DNA of 34,591 nt from a virus. The notes beneath the pieces were generated by a model. That model was given only the letters and a program-made list of their open reading frames with translations. It had not been told where the DNA came from and searched no databases. The stretch spans positions 1 to 34,591 of IMG/VR virus record IMGVR_UViG_3300017759_000026. One strand, 5' to 3'. Positions 15,113 to 23,087 of the stretch are shown here, piece after piece; position 1 is the stretch's first letter, and each line of letters opens with the position of its first letter. The position numbers and the translations under genes were made by a program.

Positions 15113-15903
15113 TATAAACTATCTCCTGCTGAAACTATTGCTGTGTTGAATCCGAAGTCACTATCAGACATGCCGAATACAGTTGTAGGATTTGGTGTTA
15201 CAGTAACCCTTTCTAAATATATATCTGAATCATTTAGTCCAGCATTCATATTAAATAATTTTGCGTTTGATGTACGAATAACATCTTTATTTTCAATATC
15301 ACCGTAAAATTGTACTTTCATTTCAAAGGTAAGATTATAAACAATTGTCCTACGTTGTTCTAGTGTGCTTTGATAATCATCTTCAAATGTTACGCTTGTA
15401 ATTACAATCGGTACATCTTCTACAAAATCCGGATATATGTCTTTAAAAGGAAATATTGACAGTGTATACTGTGGATTAAATGTAGGTAGTATTTGTTCTA
15501 CCAATTGTAATGCATCATCTTGATTCTTTGCATATATGCTTAAAGAAAAACCGATGTTGTATGGTACAGGCGAAAAGAACTTTTGTCTTTTGGCTACACT
15601 TGAACCTTTTGTATTAAAGTTACTGACTTTTGTTAACTGTCTTGTAAGATCATACGATATATCTACAATCTCAAATGACATACGAGGTAATTTAATTGCA
15701 ACTCTCGTATCATTCTCGAGACTTGGATTCTCTCGTATTCTTTCTAAGTACTTCTGTTTTGGTGCATATGAAAGTGGTACTTTTAATTGATTCAGTACCC
15801 CGCCGCTGGCATTCTTACGTATCACATACAAGTTATTAAAAAGCCGACCGAATATCGAAACGGACTTTCTAATTCTTTCGTGATAGTAATGTCCACCAAA
15901 CAT
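15112..15903 (-). CDS. gp15: Tail sheath stabiliser / tail completion protein gp15
   Basis: This protein caps the tail sheath and joins the tail to the neck. Its length (263 residues) is close to T4 gp15 (272). The start MFGGHYYHERIRKSVSIFGR is the classic family opening, and the core includes L-P-R-M-S-F-E-I and F-F-S-P-V-P-Y-N-I-G-F-S-L-S-I-Y. It follows the gp14-like genes with a one-base overlap. In T4, gp16 would come next; here the duplicated fibre cassette intervenes. The C-terminal tail (residues ~225-263) is variable. Confidence 0.93.
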   Translation of the reverse strand: MFGGHYYHERIRKSVSIFGRLFNNLYVIRKNASGGVLNQLKVPLSYAPKQKYLERIRENPSLENDTRVAIKLPRMSFEIVDISYDLTRQLTKVSNFNTKGSSVAKRQKFFSPVPYNIGFSLSIYAKNQDDALQLVEQILPTFNPQYTLSIFPFKDIYPDFVEDVPIVITSVTFEDDYQSTLEQRRTIVYNLTFEMKVQFYGDIENKDVIRTSNAKLFNMNAGLNDSDIYLERVTVTPNPTTVFGMSDSDFGFNTAIVSAGDSL

Positions 15904-17141
15904 TATTGATTCTCCGGATCGCCGAATGGATTGGCTTCACTAAAGTCTAGGAAGTCATCTACAGCAGGTAATGTAAATATTTCGTTCTGTTCTGTTTCAC
16001 TTATATTATTTATTTCTTCTAGACCTGTTACTTGTAGTCCTATAGATCCAGAAGGAGAAGTTTTATTAAGACTAATACCATTTACAAATTCTCTAAACTC
16101 ACCATCATCAGCACCTACATGCGCTAGAAATAAGTAACGACTACCGTCACTATCTGAATCTAATTGGTATTTTTGTACCTCACCTTTTATTTTGACACCT
16201 GATGATAGTGTCTGTGTAATATCATCACCTATAGCATATTGACTGTCGAGTGATGCAGATCTACCGCCTGTTATAACTACGTTAGGTATAGATGAATAAC
16301 CAAATCCTGAATCTGTAATTACCAATAAGTTAACTTCGCCTGTTGCAGAATCAATAAACGCGGAAGCTGTTGCTCTTTTATAATCAAATGTCTCAATAAT
16401 CTCAGGTGTTTGACCGTAATAGTAAGATCCCGCAGAATCAGGATATCTATTCGATTGATTATTATCAAAGATAGGCTGAGAGCTTTTCTTTGTAAATGTA
16501 AAGTGATCTACATAACCAGTAAATCCTTTTGATGGTATCTTTCCTACTCCTGTTGATGTAGCAATAGGAGATGAGTCATTAAGATCTGCGCCGAATCTAA
16601 TAATATCTCCGCTATCATATGGATAATTACTAGCAATATTAAGAGTAAAGTCTGTACCCAGTATACTATCAACATTTGGCCTAAATGTAGTATTTAAGAG
16701 TTCAAAGTGTACAAAATTCCATTGATTCGAATCAAGAGCATGATTAGCATATCTTGTCTGTGTAAGACCGACTGCATGAGAATCAGCATTACCTGCAGAA
16801 TCGATAGTAAAAGCCATACCTGGCAATCCATTACTATCCATTACAATTCTAAAGTCATCAGACCATGCAATTGTACATGCATGAACAGAAGTAGGTTTAA
16901 TCCAAAAAGCTAACTCTGCGATCTGCTGATTAATACCACCATAAGAATCGGCTAATGTTGCTACAATCGTAGTATCTGCTGAATCATGTACAAGCGAACT
17001 AAATCCAAAATATGGATTAGCACTATCTATTTTTCCTTGAAAGCTGCTATCAGAAGGTATAGGAAAATCAATTGTAACTATAGGACTAGAAGTATAATAG
17101 TTTCCAGAATCTGTAATTGTTAAACTTGAAACTTTTGCCAT
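15903..17141 (-). CDS. gp14 C-terminal-like neck protein with LamG-like insertion (412 aa)
   Basis: The last ~45 residues (E-T-E-Q-N-E-I-F, then D-D-F-L-D-F-S-E-A-N-P-F-G-D-P) look like the conserved C-terminus of marine T4-like gp14. Upstream are two T-D-S-G-x-x-Y-x-x-x-P-x-V-x-I units (residues ~10-23 and ~276-290). Between them is a LamG/concanavalin-like domain (residues ~50-225, with L-A-F-W-I-K-P-T, Q-W-N-F-V-H-F-E-L and G-F-T-G-Y-V-D-H-F-T-F). The preceding gene carries the gp14 N-terminal part, so gp14 seems to be split into two coupled proteins, with a carbohydrate-binding-type module added to the second. It starts in a TAATG overlap. The LamG call is pattern-based. About 15 Asp-Ser pairs are present. 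Confidence 0.68.
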   Translation of the reverse strand: MAKVSSLTITDSGNYYTSSPIVTIDFPIPSDSSFQGKIDSANPYFGFSSLVHDSADTTIVATLADSYGGINQQIAELAFWIKPTSVHACTIAWSDDFRIVMDSNGLPGMAFTIDSAGNADSHAVGLTQTRYANHALDSNQWNFVHFELLNTTFRPNVDSILGTDFTLNIASNYPYDSGDIIRFGADLNDSSPIATSTGVGKIPSKGFTGYVDHFTFTKKSSQPIFDNNQSNRYPDSAGSYYYGQTPEIIETFDYKRATASAFIDSATGEVNLLVITDSGFGYSSIPNVVITGGRSASLDSQYAIGDDITQTLSSGVKIKGEVQKYQLDSDSDGSRYLFLAHVGADDGEFREFVNGISLNKTSPSGSIGLQVTGLEEINNISETEQNEIFTLPAVDDFLDFSEANPFGDPENQ

Positions 17142-17737
17142 TATGTAATACTCGCTGTCGCTGTAGCCACCTTAGGTGTCAATAGTTTTACTTTATACTG
17201 ATATGCATAATCTCTTTCAATAGAATCGATAGTTGCCGTACCAGTATCGAAGTCTTCATTTGAGTACTCAAAGAGAGTACAACGCATCTTATAGACTGGT
17301 ACATTTTCTATTTGATAGAAAGGCTGCTCATGTTCTACATGACGTATTTCAAACATAGATCTTGTAAGAGGAAGATAGATAAGATCGCCCTCTGTAGGTC
17401 TGTCACCTTGTAATGCATTGTCTGCTCTATTAACCTGTGTAGACCATCTAGATTTTGAAACAACAAACGTAGCTTCGTCTCTTATTTCTACACCAAATCT
17501 TGTATAGAGATCTCCTTCACCGTCAAAGCCTTCAACATTCTCAATATACATTTCAATTTTTTGTGAATCAGAAAATGACGATGACGGATCATCACCAAGC
17601 AATGTATCTTCATTCACTATAGTTCTCGGAAGATAATAGACATCTTGTCCATATATCTTAAGTGCCTCTATCATGAGGTCTTCGTACAGGTTTATTTCAG
17701 ACCTGACTTTTTCCGAGAAATAAAAATTACGTGCCAT
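17141..17737 (-). CDS. gp14: Neck protein gp14, N-terminal part (198 aa)
   Basis: The opening R-N-F-Y-F-S-E-K-V-R-S-E followed by L-Y-E-D-L-M-I-E-A-L-K-I-Y-G-Q-D-V-Y-Y-L-P-R is diagnostic of T4-like gp14, which joins the portal-gp13 neck to the tail. Further family stretches are F-G-V-E-I-R-D-E-A-T-F-V-V-S near residue 82, E-G-D-L-I-Y-L-P near residue 117 and E-H-E-Q-P-F-Y-Q near residue 135. The chain stops after a Thr/Ala-rich end (T-A-T-A-S-I-T). The usual D-F-S-E-x-N-P-F-G end is instead on the next ORF. The two overlap as TAATG. No slippery heptamer is evident at the junction. Confidence 0.88.
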   Translation of the reverse strand: MARNFYFSEKVRSEINLYEDLMIEALKIYGQDVYYLPRTIVNEDTLLGDDPSSSFSDSQKIEMYIENVEGFDGEGDLYTRFGVEIRDEATFVVSKSRWSTQVNRADNALQGDRPTEGDLIYLPLTRSMFEIRHVEHEQPFYQIENVPVYKMRCTLFEYSNEDFDTGTATIDSIERDYAYQYKVKLLTPKVATATASIT

Positions 17738-17738
17738 A

Positions 17739-18494
17739 TTAACCTACAAAAAAGTCAGCCGGAAATTCGAATTCTTCTCTGATTCTCTGCCTTAAGTTTT
17801 CTATTTCTGTTGTTGCATCATCATAGAGTTGCCGACCGTTTAATATGACTCCACCAGGTAATTGTACGCCTTCAAACTTAATAAGATTCATACCCCATTG
17901 TTGTTTAATCAGTGATGTAGCATATTCTTTTAACCACATATCATTGTATACTGACGTATGTGTATCCGGATCGATAAGCGTATAGACTTCAGCTACAACA
18001 TATTCTCCTGCTTTAATGTCATCATCATTAAAATCACCGAAGATATGTAATCTATCTTGATGACGAGACCATTGTGTTTGTGGATGTCCATTGAGTTTCA
18101 TATCGAGAAGAGAAAGATACTGTTGCATCTGTTCGTAATATGCAAGACCGCCTGCAAAGTGTGCAAGATCTGCAATATCATTTAACATCATTTGGTATTT
18201 AATATCGAAGAAATTAAATGAACTGTTAAATGAACTTGACAGAGGAAATACTTTTGAGACGTATAAAATATTTGAAGCTATCGGAATGTATTCATTAGTG
18301 ACATCAGTTGTGGTGACTAAATGCTTAAGATATGTACGCACAGTCGCATCTGAATGATACTCTTGATAATACTGTAGAGCTTCGTCTATACGATCTTCAA
18401 TCTGGTCCTCATCAACGTTGATTTCCAGTACTGGATCACCAAGACGACGCTTACAATAATCTATCAGCGTAGTTCTGGAATTAGGTGGTGCCAT
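17739..18494 (-). CDS. gp13: Neck protein gp13
   Basis: The head-completion protein that binds the portal and recruits gp14. It is 251 residues. Family marks are the start with T-L-I-D-Y-C-K-R-R-L-G-D-P-V-L-E-I-N-V and D-Q-I-E-D-R-I-D-E-A-L-Q-Y-Y-Q-E-Y-H near residue 31. Also present are L-A-Y-Y-E-Q-M-Q-Q-Y-L near residue 115 and W-L-K-E-Y-A-T-S-L-I-K-Q-Q-W-G near residue 187. It is the first gene behind a late promoter (leader ~25 bases, CGGAGA ribosome site) and starts the neck/packaging transcript. The gp14 start is one base after its stop. Confidence 0.95.
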   Translation of the reverse strand: MAPPNSRTTLIDYCKRRLGDPVLEINVDEDQIEDRIDEALQYYQEYHSDATVRTYLKHLVTTTDVTNEYIPIASNILYVSKVFPLSSSFNSSFNFFDIKYQMMLNDIADLAHFAGGLAYYEQMQQYLSLLDMKLNGHPQTQWSRHQDRLHIFGDFNDDDIKAGEYVVAEVYTLIDPDTHTSVYNDMWLKEYATSLIKQQWGMNLIKFEGVQLPGGVILNGRQLYDDATTEIENLRQRIREEFEFPADFFVG

Positions 18495-18524
18495 AAAATA
18501 GTCTCCGATAAAAAATCTTTTGAC

Positions 18525-18532
18525 TATTTATA
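18525..18532 (-). promoter_or_regulatory. T4-type late promoter element TATAAATA for gp13 block
   Basis: Exact element in the gap between the LamG fibre stop (18557) and gp13 (18494). It separates adhesin genes from neck and packaging genes. Confidence 0.8.
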
Positions 18533-18556
18533 TGTTTTTGAGATTAAACTTAAAAC

Positions 18557-20974
18557 TTAACCGTCAAAACCAGCAGTAGGAGCAGTAAAGTTACCGGTAT
18601 ATCGGCAAAATCCCCAAGTGATTCTCATATTTTGCATGTATCCTATATAATCTCCACCTAGATTTCCTGCATAATTACCCCAATATGCCGATCTTGCAAC
18701 ACTATCTCTTATATAATTAGTGCTGTCAGAATATGTTGATCCTACTTGTGTTCCATTTACAAACATTTTTGTAGAAGTGCCAGTTCTCGCGACTGCAATG
18801 TGATACCAGGTATCTGCCGAAAGTGAACCGCCAGTAATTCTATTACTACCAGCTGTATAATAATACAATGTGCTGCTTGACACATAAAGTGTAGGAATAT
18901 TTTGTGTTCCGCTACCTCTACCATCGTATATGTTTCGAGAACCAGTTACGGAGTTCATGTATACCCAAGCCTCAATAGTAAAATCACGTGTTCCAAATGT
19001 TGTAAGAACATCACTTACCTGTAGATAAGAATTACTTCCATTAAAATAAAAAGAATCTGTCGTGGTAAATTTACGCTGTCCTGTCGAAGCTGAAACACCA
19101 GATGATAAAATTGTAGGACCATCAAAATGAGCAGACGTATACATAGAATTTTTATTTGTAAATGTAAGAACTTCAGTATTTGTTACATCTGTTAAAGGTG
19201 AAGTTGGTGGTGTGAAGTTTGTAGTATAAACTGCTGATCCTTTAACTGATCTTAGATCTGAATAAAAGCCATCTACCTGTGATGTTGCTCCATATCCATT
19301 TCTTCCTACTAAAGGTCGACTTGATCCGGCAATGTAGTTAATACTATCTGAATAGGTTCCGATACTTTTACCGTTTACATAGAATGTAGACGTACCTGAT
19401 ACTCTAGATAATGCTATATGAGTCCAGACATTTGGTTTAAGAACGTTCGATTGAATTCTCCAGCCAGTATTAGCATAAAGTCCTATACCGTCTGATGAAT
19501 TATGTGCGATAGTAATATAGGCACCGTTTCCATTTGTTGGCCTAGCATCAAACAATGTCACGTTAGAACTCGTTGTTTCAGCCCAAAACCAAAATTCAAG
19601 TGTAAAATCATTGGTACCATAGGCAGCGATGCCATCAAGTCGATATGAATTATTAACATCGTTATTAAAGTCTATAGAACCGCCGTGACCTGCTACGGTA
19701 TAAGGTTCGTAGTCATATGGACCAAAACGATATACCCGTGTATTCCCGGCAAGAGTAATAGTGTTGTTATCAGTAGATCCATCAGCAAAATACGAAAGAT
19801 GACATGCCAATAATTTAGTATTTGCTATCGCAGTTAAACGTTTAGTTGGCGCTGTGAAATTTGAAGTATAAACCGCAGTTCCTTTTACAAATCTCACATC
19901 AGTTAAATATCCAGTATACGGATTGGATTGATTTCCAGCAGCACCGATATAAAGAGTAGATGTACCGCTGTAATCTGTACTATCACTTGCATTCGTATGA
20001 ATTGCAGTACCGTTAATAAAAATTTTAGTCGTTGTACCGCTTCTAGAAACAGCTAGATGATTCCAAGTATATGAACTAAATTGCCCACCAGAGGATTGGT
20101 TTGTGAGTGTATTACCTTTATACGTTGTTACTGTACCTCCAGAACTATAATTTAATATTATACCAAATCCAGTTGTTGAAGTATAACTCGAATATGGATC
20201 CATACGAGTACTAGCATTAGTAGTATAAAACCAAAATTCTACTGTAAAGTCACCAGCTTCTGGCACCATCTGTTCGCTGCCATTAGCAACTGTTAACCAA
20301 TCCCCGGTACCATCAAAATATACACTATATCCACCAGGATGATAAGGTGTAAATGGAGTAGAAGGTACACTACCGACTTCAGTAAGAGTTGTGCCTGTTG
20401 ATGACGCATCAACCTGAGTATCTGTTCCATCACTATCTGCCACTAATAACATCGATGTATATCTGGAATATTGAACTGAAAATTGCAATGAAAGCACTCG
20501 AGTGTCGGAACCAAAGCTAATACCATCAGACGCTTTAAAGGTTAATGTAGATGATGTTGTTGTAGCGGAATCTTCACTTCGTGGAGTGATTGTAAATACA
20601 GAACTATCTTGACTTAGTGTGGCAAATCCGTTGAAACTACCGTCTGACTCTACACTGAACGTTAATCCAGCAACAGCATTGTCTGAATCTGTACCAGTTA
20701 ATGTAATAGTAGTGGTTGAACCATCAGTGCTTAATACTATTTCACCGGTAGGACTGATCGTAAGAGCAGGCGTTGCATTTACTAATGCTACATTATACCA
20801 TCCGGATCCATTTGAAATATAAAATCTACTTGTATTCGAAACATATGCCTGGTCACCAGACGTAAGTCCAGTAGTCGGTAAATTTTCTTTTGTTGCATAC
20901 ACTGCCAGACTTGAAGCGCCGGCGCCTGTTCCGTCAATGAGTTCAGCAAGATTTCGATTTCGGCTTTTACTCAT
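18557..20974 (-). CDS. Large fibre/adhesin with three LamG-like domains (805 aa)
   Basis: Domains in order: an N-terminal peptide S-R-N-R-N-L-A-E-L-I shared with other fibres here, then a short Y-A-T-K-E-N-L-P / Y-I-S-N-G-S-G-W-Y unit (residues ~26-65). An Ig/cadherin-like stretch follows (~70-170), then three LamG/concanavalin-like domains at about 213-378, 428-593 and 640-805. Each LamG unit repeats the pattern D-F-T-x-E-x-W, then W-x-H-x-A-x-x-R with F-V/I-N-G, then G-Y/F-x-x-x-x-R. Such domains bind glycans in many proteins, so receptor binding is the likely role. The ATG overlaps the stop of a 54-aa gene (ATGA). The gene is followed by the gp13 promoter. Confidence 0.85.
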   Translation of the reverse strand: MSKSRNRNLAELIDGTGAGASSLAVYATKENLPTTGLTSGDQAYVSNTSRFYISNGSGWYNVALVNATPALTISPTGEIVLSTDGSTTTITLTGTDSDNAVAGLTFSVESDGSFNGFATLSQDSSVFTITPRSEDSATTTSSTLTFKASDGISFGSDTRVLSLQFSVQYSRYTSMLLVADSDGTDTQVDASSTGTTLTEVGSVPSTPFTPYHPGGYSVYFDGTGDWLTVANGSEQMVPEAGDFTVEFWFYTTNASTRMDPYSSYTSTTGFGIILNYSSGGTVTTYKGNTLTNQSSGGQFSSYTWNHLAVSRSGTTTKIFINGTAIHTNASDSTDYSGTSTLYIGAAGNQSNPYTGYLTDVRFVKGTAVYTSNFTAPTKRLTAIANTKLLACHLSYFADGSTDNNTITLAGNTRVYRFGPYDYEPYTVAGHGGSIDFNNDVNNSYRLDGIAAYGTNDFTLEFWFWAETTSSNVTLFDARPTNGNGAYITIAHNSSDGIGLYANTGWRIQSNVLKPNVWTHIALSRVSGTSTFYVNGKSIGTYSDSINYIAGSSRPLVGRNGYGATSQVDGFYSDLRSVKGSAVYTTNFTPPTSPLTDVTNTEVLTFTNKNSMYTSAHFDGPTILSSGVSASTGQRKFTTTDSFYFNGSNSYLQVSDVLTTFGTRDFTIEAWVYMNSVTGSRNIYDGRGSGTQNIPTLYVSSSTLYYYTAGSNRITGGSLSADTWYHIAVARTGTSTKMFVNGTQVGSTYSDSTNYIRDSVARSAYWGNYAGNLGGDYIGYMQNMRITWGFCRYTGNFTAPTAGFDG

Positions 20975-21135
20975 GTGAGGTCTCCAAATACAGCCATAGT
21001 AATTACTTCAAAATCATCAGCGTTTCCAGTACTTAAACCATAAGTATGTATTCTCATTGAACCTGCGGCTTGCGTGCTGGTGTCGACACCAAAGTTGTGA
21101 ATGAGACTTGAGCTAATTTTTTGTTGATCAGGCAT
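20971..21135 (-). CDS. Minimal GDLA-family-like protein ending GDLT (54 aa)
   Basis: A short ORF, MPDQQKISSSLIHNFGVDTS onward, ending A-V-F-G-D-L-T. It fills exactly the space between the preceding GDLA gene and the LamG fibre. Its ATG shares a base with the upstream stop (TAATG, with GGAGGAG before it). Its stop overlaps the fibre start (ATGA), and its own end GGAGACCTCACATGA gives the fibre a ribosome site. About 75 residues of the usual family length are missing, including the F-T-N-N-F segment. It may be a shrunken family member kept for coupling, or a small protein in its own right. Confidence 0.62.
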   Translation of the reverse strand: MPDQQKISSSLIHNFGVDTSTQAAGSMRIHTYGLSTGNADDFEVITMAVFGDLT

Positions 21136-21512
21136 TACGCTAAAACTCCTCCAGGTATGGAGAACGAGTTGTTTGCTCTGTCAATTACACCAGCATTTTC
21201 AACTGTTGTAACAAGTGTAGAACTCGTTGCCTCTTGTTCTGAATAATTACAGTTATGATTATAATTAGCTTCTGCTTGCCCTGTCACAGCAGTTGCGTAA
21301 TTAGTTGTAGAATTCATATTATTCGTGAAATTTGGCCTGTATTTTCCAGTAGCCGCATCATCCACCGAACTTATATTAAAACTGTCCAGTACCGCTGGTG
21401 TGTCATGGTTGTAACGTAGCCAAGCCTTTGCAACCCCACCTGTCACAAAAGTAGAGGCGATCGTAGTTCCTGCAGTATCTTGTATAGTTCCTACTGTAAG
21501 TTTTCCGGTCAT
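21135..21512 (-). CDS. Short tail-fibre/adhesin-like protein, GDLA family, GGVLA end (125 aa)
   Basis: N-terminal L-T-V-G-T-I-Q-D-T-A-G, central F-N-I-S-S-V-D-D-A-A-T-G, F-T-N-N-M, and a divergent end S-I-P-G-G-V-L-A. A longer reading from 21536 exists, but the ATG at 21512 makes the array's ATGA overlap and is preceded by GGAGACC. The altered end is informative: the codons GGA GGA GTT TTA GCG still encode a strong ribosome site (GGAGGAG) for the 54-aa gene. The DNA function is kept while the peptide motif changes. The role is accessory fibre protein by family. Confidence 0.73.
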   Translation of the reverse strand: MTGKLTVGTIQDTAGTTIASTFVTGGVAKAWLRYNHDTPAVLDSFNISSVDDAATGKYRPNFTNNMNSTTNYATAVTGQAEANYNHNCNYSEQEATSSTLVTTVENAGVIDRANNSFSIPGGVLA

Positions 21513-21907
21513 GCTAGGTCTCCCATTGCGTGACACTGCGATAGTCCAACGTCTATCAAAGACCCATCATTCATTACGTAAGAATTTAAAAATATTTCTG
21601 AGACGCTATCTCCACGTAGAGCGTCACAAGTTCTGTTGACATTTCCTGAACCGTTATTCGTTGTAACATTTCTACCAGAAGCCGTACAACAAATTGTAGT
21701 CGTTGACGCAAATGCATTAGTTATAGCGACTTTTTGTCTTCCTGCTGCCGTATCTGCTGTAGAACTTACGTTAAGACTATCACTTATACTTGTACCATTA
21801 GCTAAGCTTGTTATCCAAGATTTTACAACACCATTTACAACCGAAGTAGTAGTCGTTCCATCCGATATGTGTATCGCACCGCCGCTATTTGAAAGTGTTG
21901 CACTCAT
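21509..21907 (-). CDS. Short tail-fibre/adhesin-like protein, GDLA family (132 aa)
   Basis: The central L-N-V-S-S-T-A-D-T-A-A-G, then I-T-N-A-F and the end C-H-A-M-G-D-L-A mark the family. The N-terminus (MSATLSNSGGAIHISDGTTT) lacks the usual L-x-V-x-T-L-Q pattern. There is a run of cysteines (T-I-C-C-T, T-C-D-A, Q-C-H), unusual for the array. The start overlaps the upstream stop as ATGA with GGAGACC before it, and its end does the same for the following gene. Function inferred from family and location only. Confidence 0.73.
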   Translation of the reverse strand: MSATLSNSGGAIHISDGTTTTSVVNGVVKSWITSLANGTSISDSLNVSSTADTAAGRQKVAITNAFASTTTICCTASGRNVTTNNGSGNVNRTCDALRGDSVSEIFLNSYVMNDGSLIDVGLSQCHAMGDLA

Positions 21908-22293
21908 GCTAGGTCTCCGTGTCCTATTGCATATACAAACGCCGGATCTATATACGCAGTTGAACCTTCATTGTACAACATCATCTCTGAATTAGAGGTT
22001 GTTGGATCTGTCTGGCCGGCACCACCAGCAGTTACGAATGTTCTTCCGGTCGTTCCATTTTTTTGACCGTGACTTAGTGCATAATTTACATTAGCAAAAT
22101 TTGTTGTATAGTTTAGACGATAATCGCCTGCACCATTATCTGTAAGAGTAGATACATTCAAAGTATCTCTAATCGCCGGAGTTCCAGTTCCATTAAAGTT
22201 TACAAATAACCTCGCCGCACTTTGCTGAGTCATTGTAACTGGTCCATTACCAGTTGCATTCGATAATGTAGTTACTCTTAGTTCGCTGGTCAT
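21904..22293 (-). CDS. Short tail-fibre/adhesin-like protein, GDLA family (129 aa)
   Basis: This is a close match to the family consensus: L-R-V-T-T-L-S-N-A-T-G, L-N-V-S-T-L-T-D-N-G-A-G-D-Y-R, Y-T-T-N-F and A-I-G-H-G-D-L-A. Its central motif is nearest to the form common in marine phage fibre proteins. The middle-to-end segment (residues ~70-115) is unlike its neighbours and is where specificity would be expected to vary. It is coupled on both sides by ATGA overlaps. Its upstream ribosome site is the variant GGGGAC of the 22290 gene's end. Confidence 0.75.
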   Translation of the reverse strand: MTSELRVTTLSNATGNGPVTMTQQSAARLFVNFNGTGTPAIRDTLNVSTLTDNGAGDYRLNYTTNFANVNYALSHGQKNGTTGRTFVTAGGAGQTDPTTSNSEMMLYNEGSTAYIDPAFVYAIGHGDLA

Positions 22294-22688
22294 GCTAAGT
22301 CCCCTACAATCCTAGCAGTGTTTAGATAAACATCTTGAACAGTGCTTGCCTCATCACCAACATAATAACCAAATTGAGATGTTGACAATATACCATAATC
22401 ATTAGGTGTACCACCAAAGTTACCATCCATTTGTGCCCATAATCTTTGTGTTCTATCATTCGAAGCAAAGGCAAATGGTGCATAAGTTGTGTCTGCAAAA
22501 TTATTTGTAAATGTTACAGTGGACGCACCATTTGTGTTATCGGTGACCGATGATTGATTTAACGAACTATTTACGCTGTACGTGGAACTGCCATCCCATC
22601 TACCATAATATCTATCAGCAACTTGACTAGTCAGGGTAACTGCACCACCTGTTGATGTCTCTACTGTATTTGCACGTAGTGTACTCAT
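22290..22688 (-). CDS. Short tail-fibre/adhesin-like protein, GDLA family (132 aa)
   Basis: First GDLA gene of the right array. Marks are L-R-A-N-T-V-E-T-S-T-G-G-A-V-T-L near the start, L-N-Q-S-S-V-T-D-N-T-N-G, F-T-N-N-F, and the end R-I-V-G-D-L-A. Its N-terminus and that of the 1705 gene are alike, and both follow an AGP-type short gene, so the left and right arrays start in the same way. Aromatic residues are frequent in the first half (R-Y-Y-G-R-W). The ATG overlaps the upstream stop as ATGA. Confidence 0.75.
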   Translation of the reverse strand: MSTLRANTVETSTGGAVTLTSQVADRYYGRWDGSSTYSVNSSLNQSSVTDNTNGASTVTFTNNFADTTYAPFAFASNDRTQRLWAQMDGNFGGTPNDYGILSTSQFGYYVGDEASTVQDVYLNTARIVGDLA

Positions 22689-22900
22689 GCTATCACCAAT
22701 GTTGCGCTATCGTTTAGTGTTACAGTGACACCGCTGTCTATGAAGATTGGCCCCGCAACTAATCCATTGTTAGCAGAATCAAGGGTATAGTTTGAACTGA
22801 ATGTATGACTGTGTTCTCTAACTATATTATCAGCTCTTTGGACATCAGTTCCCATACCACGTATATTTTTTGCAACGTTGAAGTTTCTACTTACTGCCAT
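22685..22900 (-). CDS. Short fibre-like protein with AGP/DSG C-terminal motif (71 aa)
   Basis: It has an N-terminal S-R-N-F-N-V-A-K-N-I peptide, matching the S-R-N-x-x-I/V-A-x-x-I start of three long fibres here, joined to the A-G-P-I-F-I-D-S-G-V-T-V-T-L unit found at 2082 and at the end of the 542-aa fibre. It looks like a minimal fibre: a docking peptide plus a terminal β-unit, without shaft. It stands at the head of the right GDLA array. The role is inferred. Similar AGP-type segments are widespread in marine phage fibres. Confidence 0.7.
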   Translation of the reverse strand: MAVSRNFNVAKNIRGMGTDVQRADNIVREHSHTFSSNYTLDSANNGLVAGPIFIDSGVTVTLNDSATLVIA

Positions 22901-22901
22901 T

Positions 22902-23087
22902 TTAGCCTACACTATCTGCTGCCTCAGGCGTATTACCTGCTGCTATCCATTTTTGATATTCAATATAATCAGTGTTTGCTGAATCAAATGGGAAACTATA
23001 GTTTTCACCAATCACTTCAGCTCCACCAATTACACCACCTCTTACCTTATAGAGTTTATATTTTCTGTTATTTTCTTCTTCTATCAT
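22902..23087 (-). CDS. Small fibre-associated protein (61 aa)
   Basis: A 61-residue protein ending Y-I-E-Y-Q-K-W-I-A-A-G-N-T-P-E-A-A-D. The pattern Y-x-x-Y/W-x-x-W-x-A-x-G-N-T-P-x-x-A-D is frequent in short phage proteins and domains linked to tail fibres. It directly follows the 378-aa fibre (stop TAG, then ATG), whose last codons TCGGAGCTATAG provide the ribosome site. A tip or assembly partner of that fibre is the simplest guess. No enzymatic residues are evident. Confidence 0.7.
   Translation of the reverse strand: MIEEENNRKYKLYKVRGGVIGGAEVIGENYSFPFDSANTDYIEYQKWIAAGNTPEAADSVG

Noticed and set aside
17139-17143. Programmed frameshift joining the two gp14 halves
   Set aside because: No slippery heptamer or downstream pseudoknot is evident, and TAATG overlaps are the normal coupling signal in this genome.
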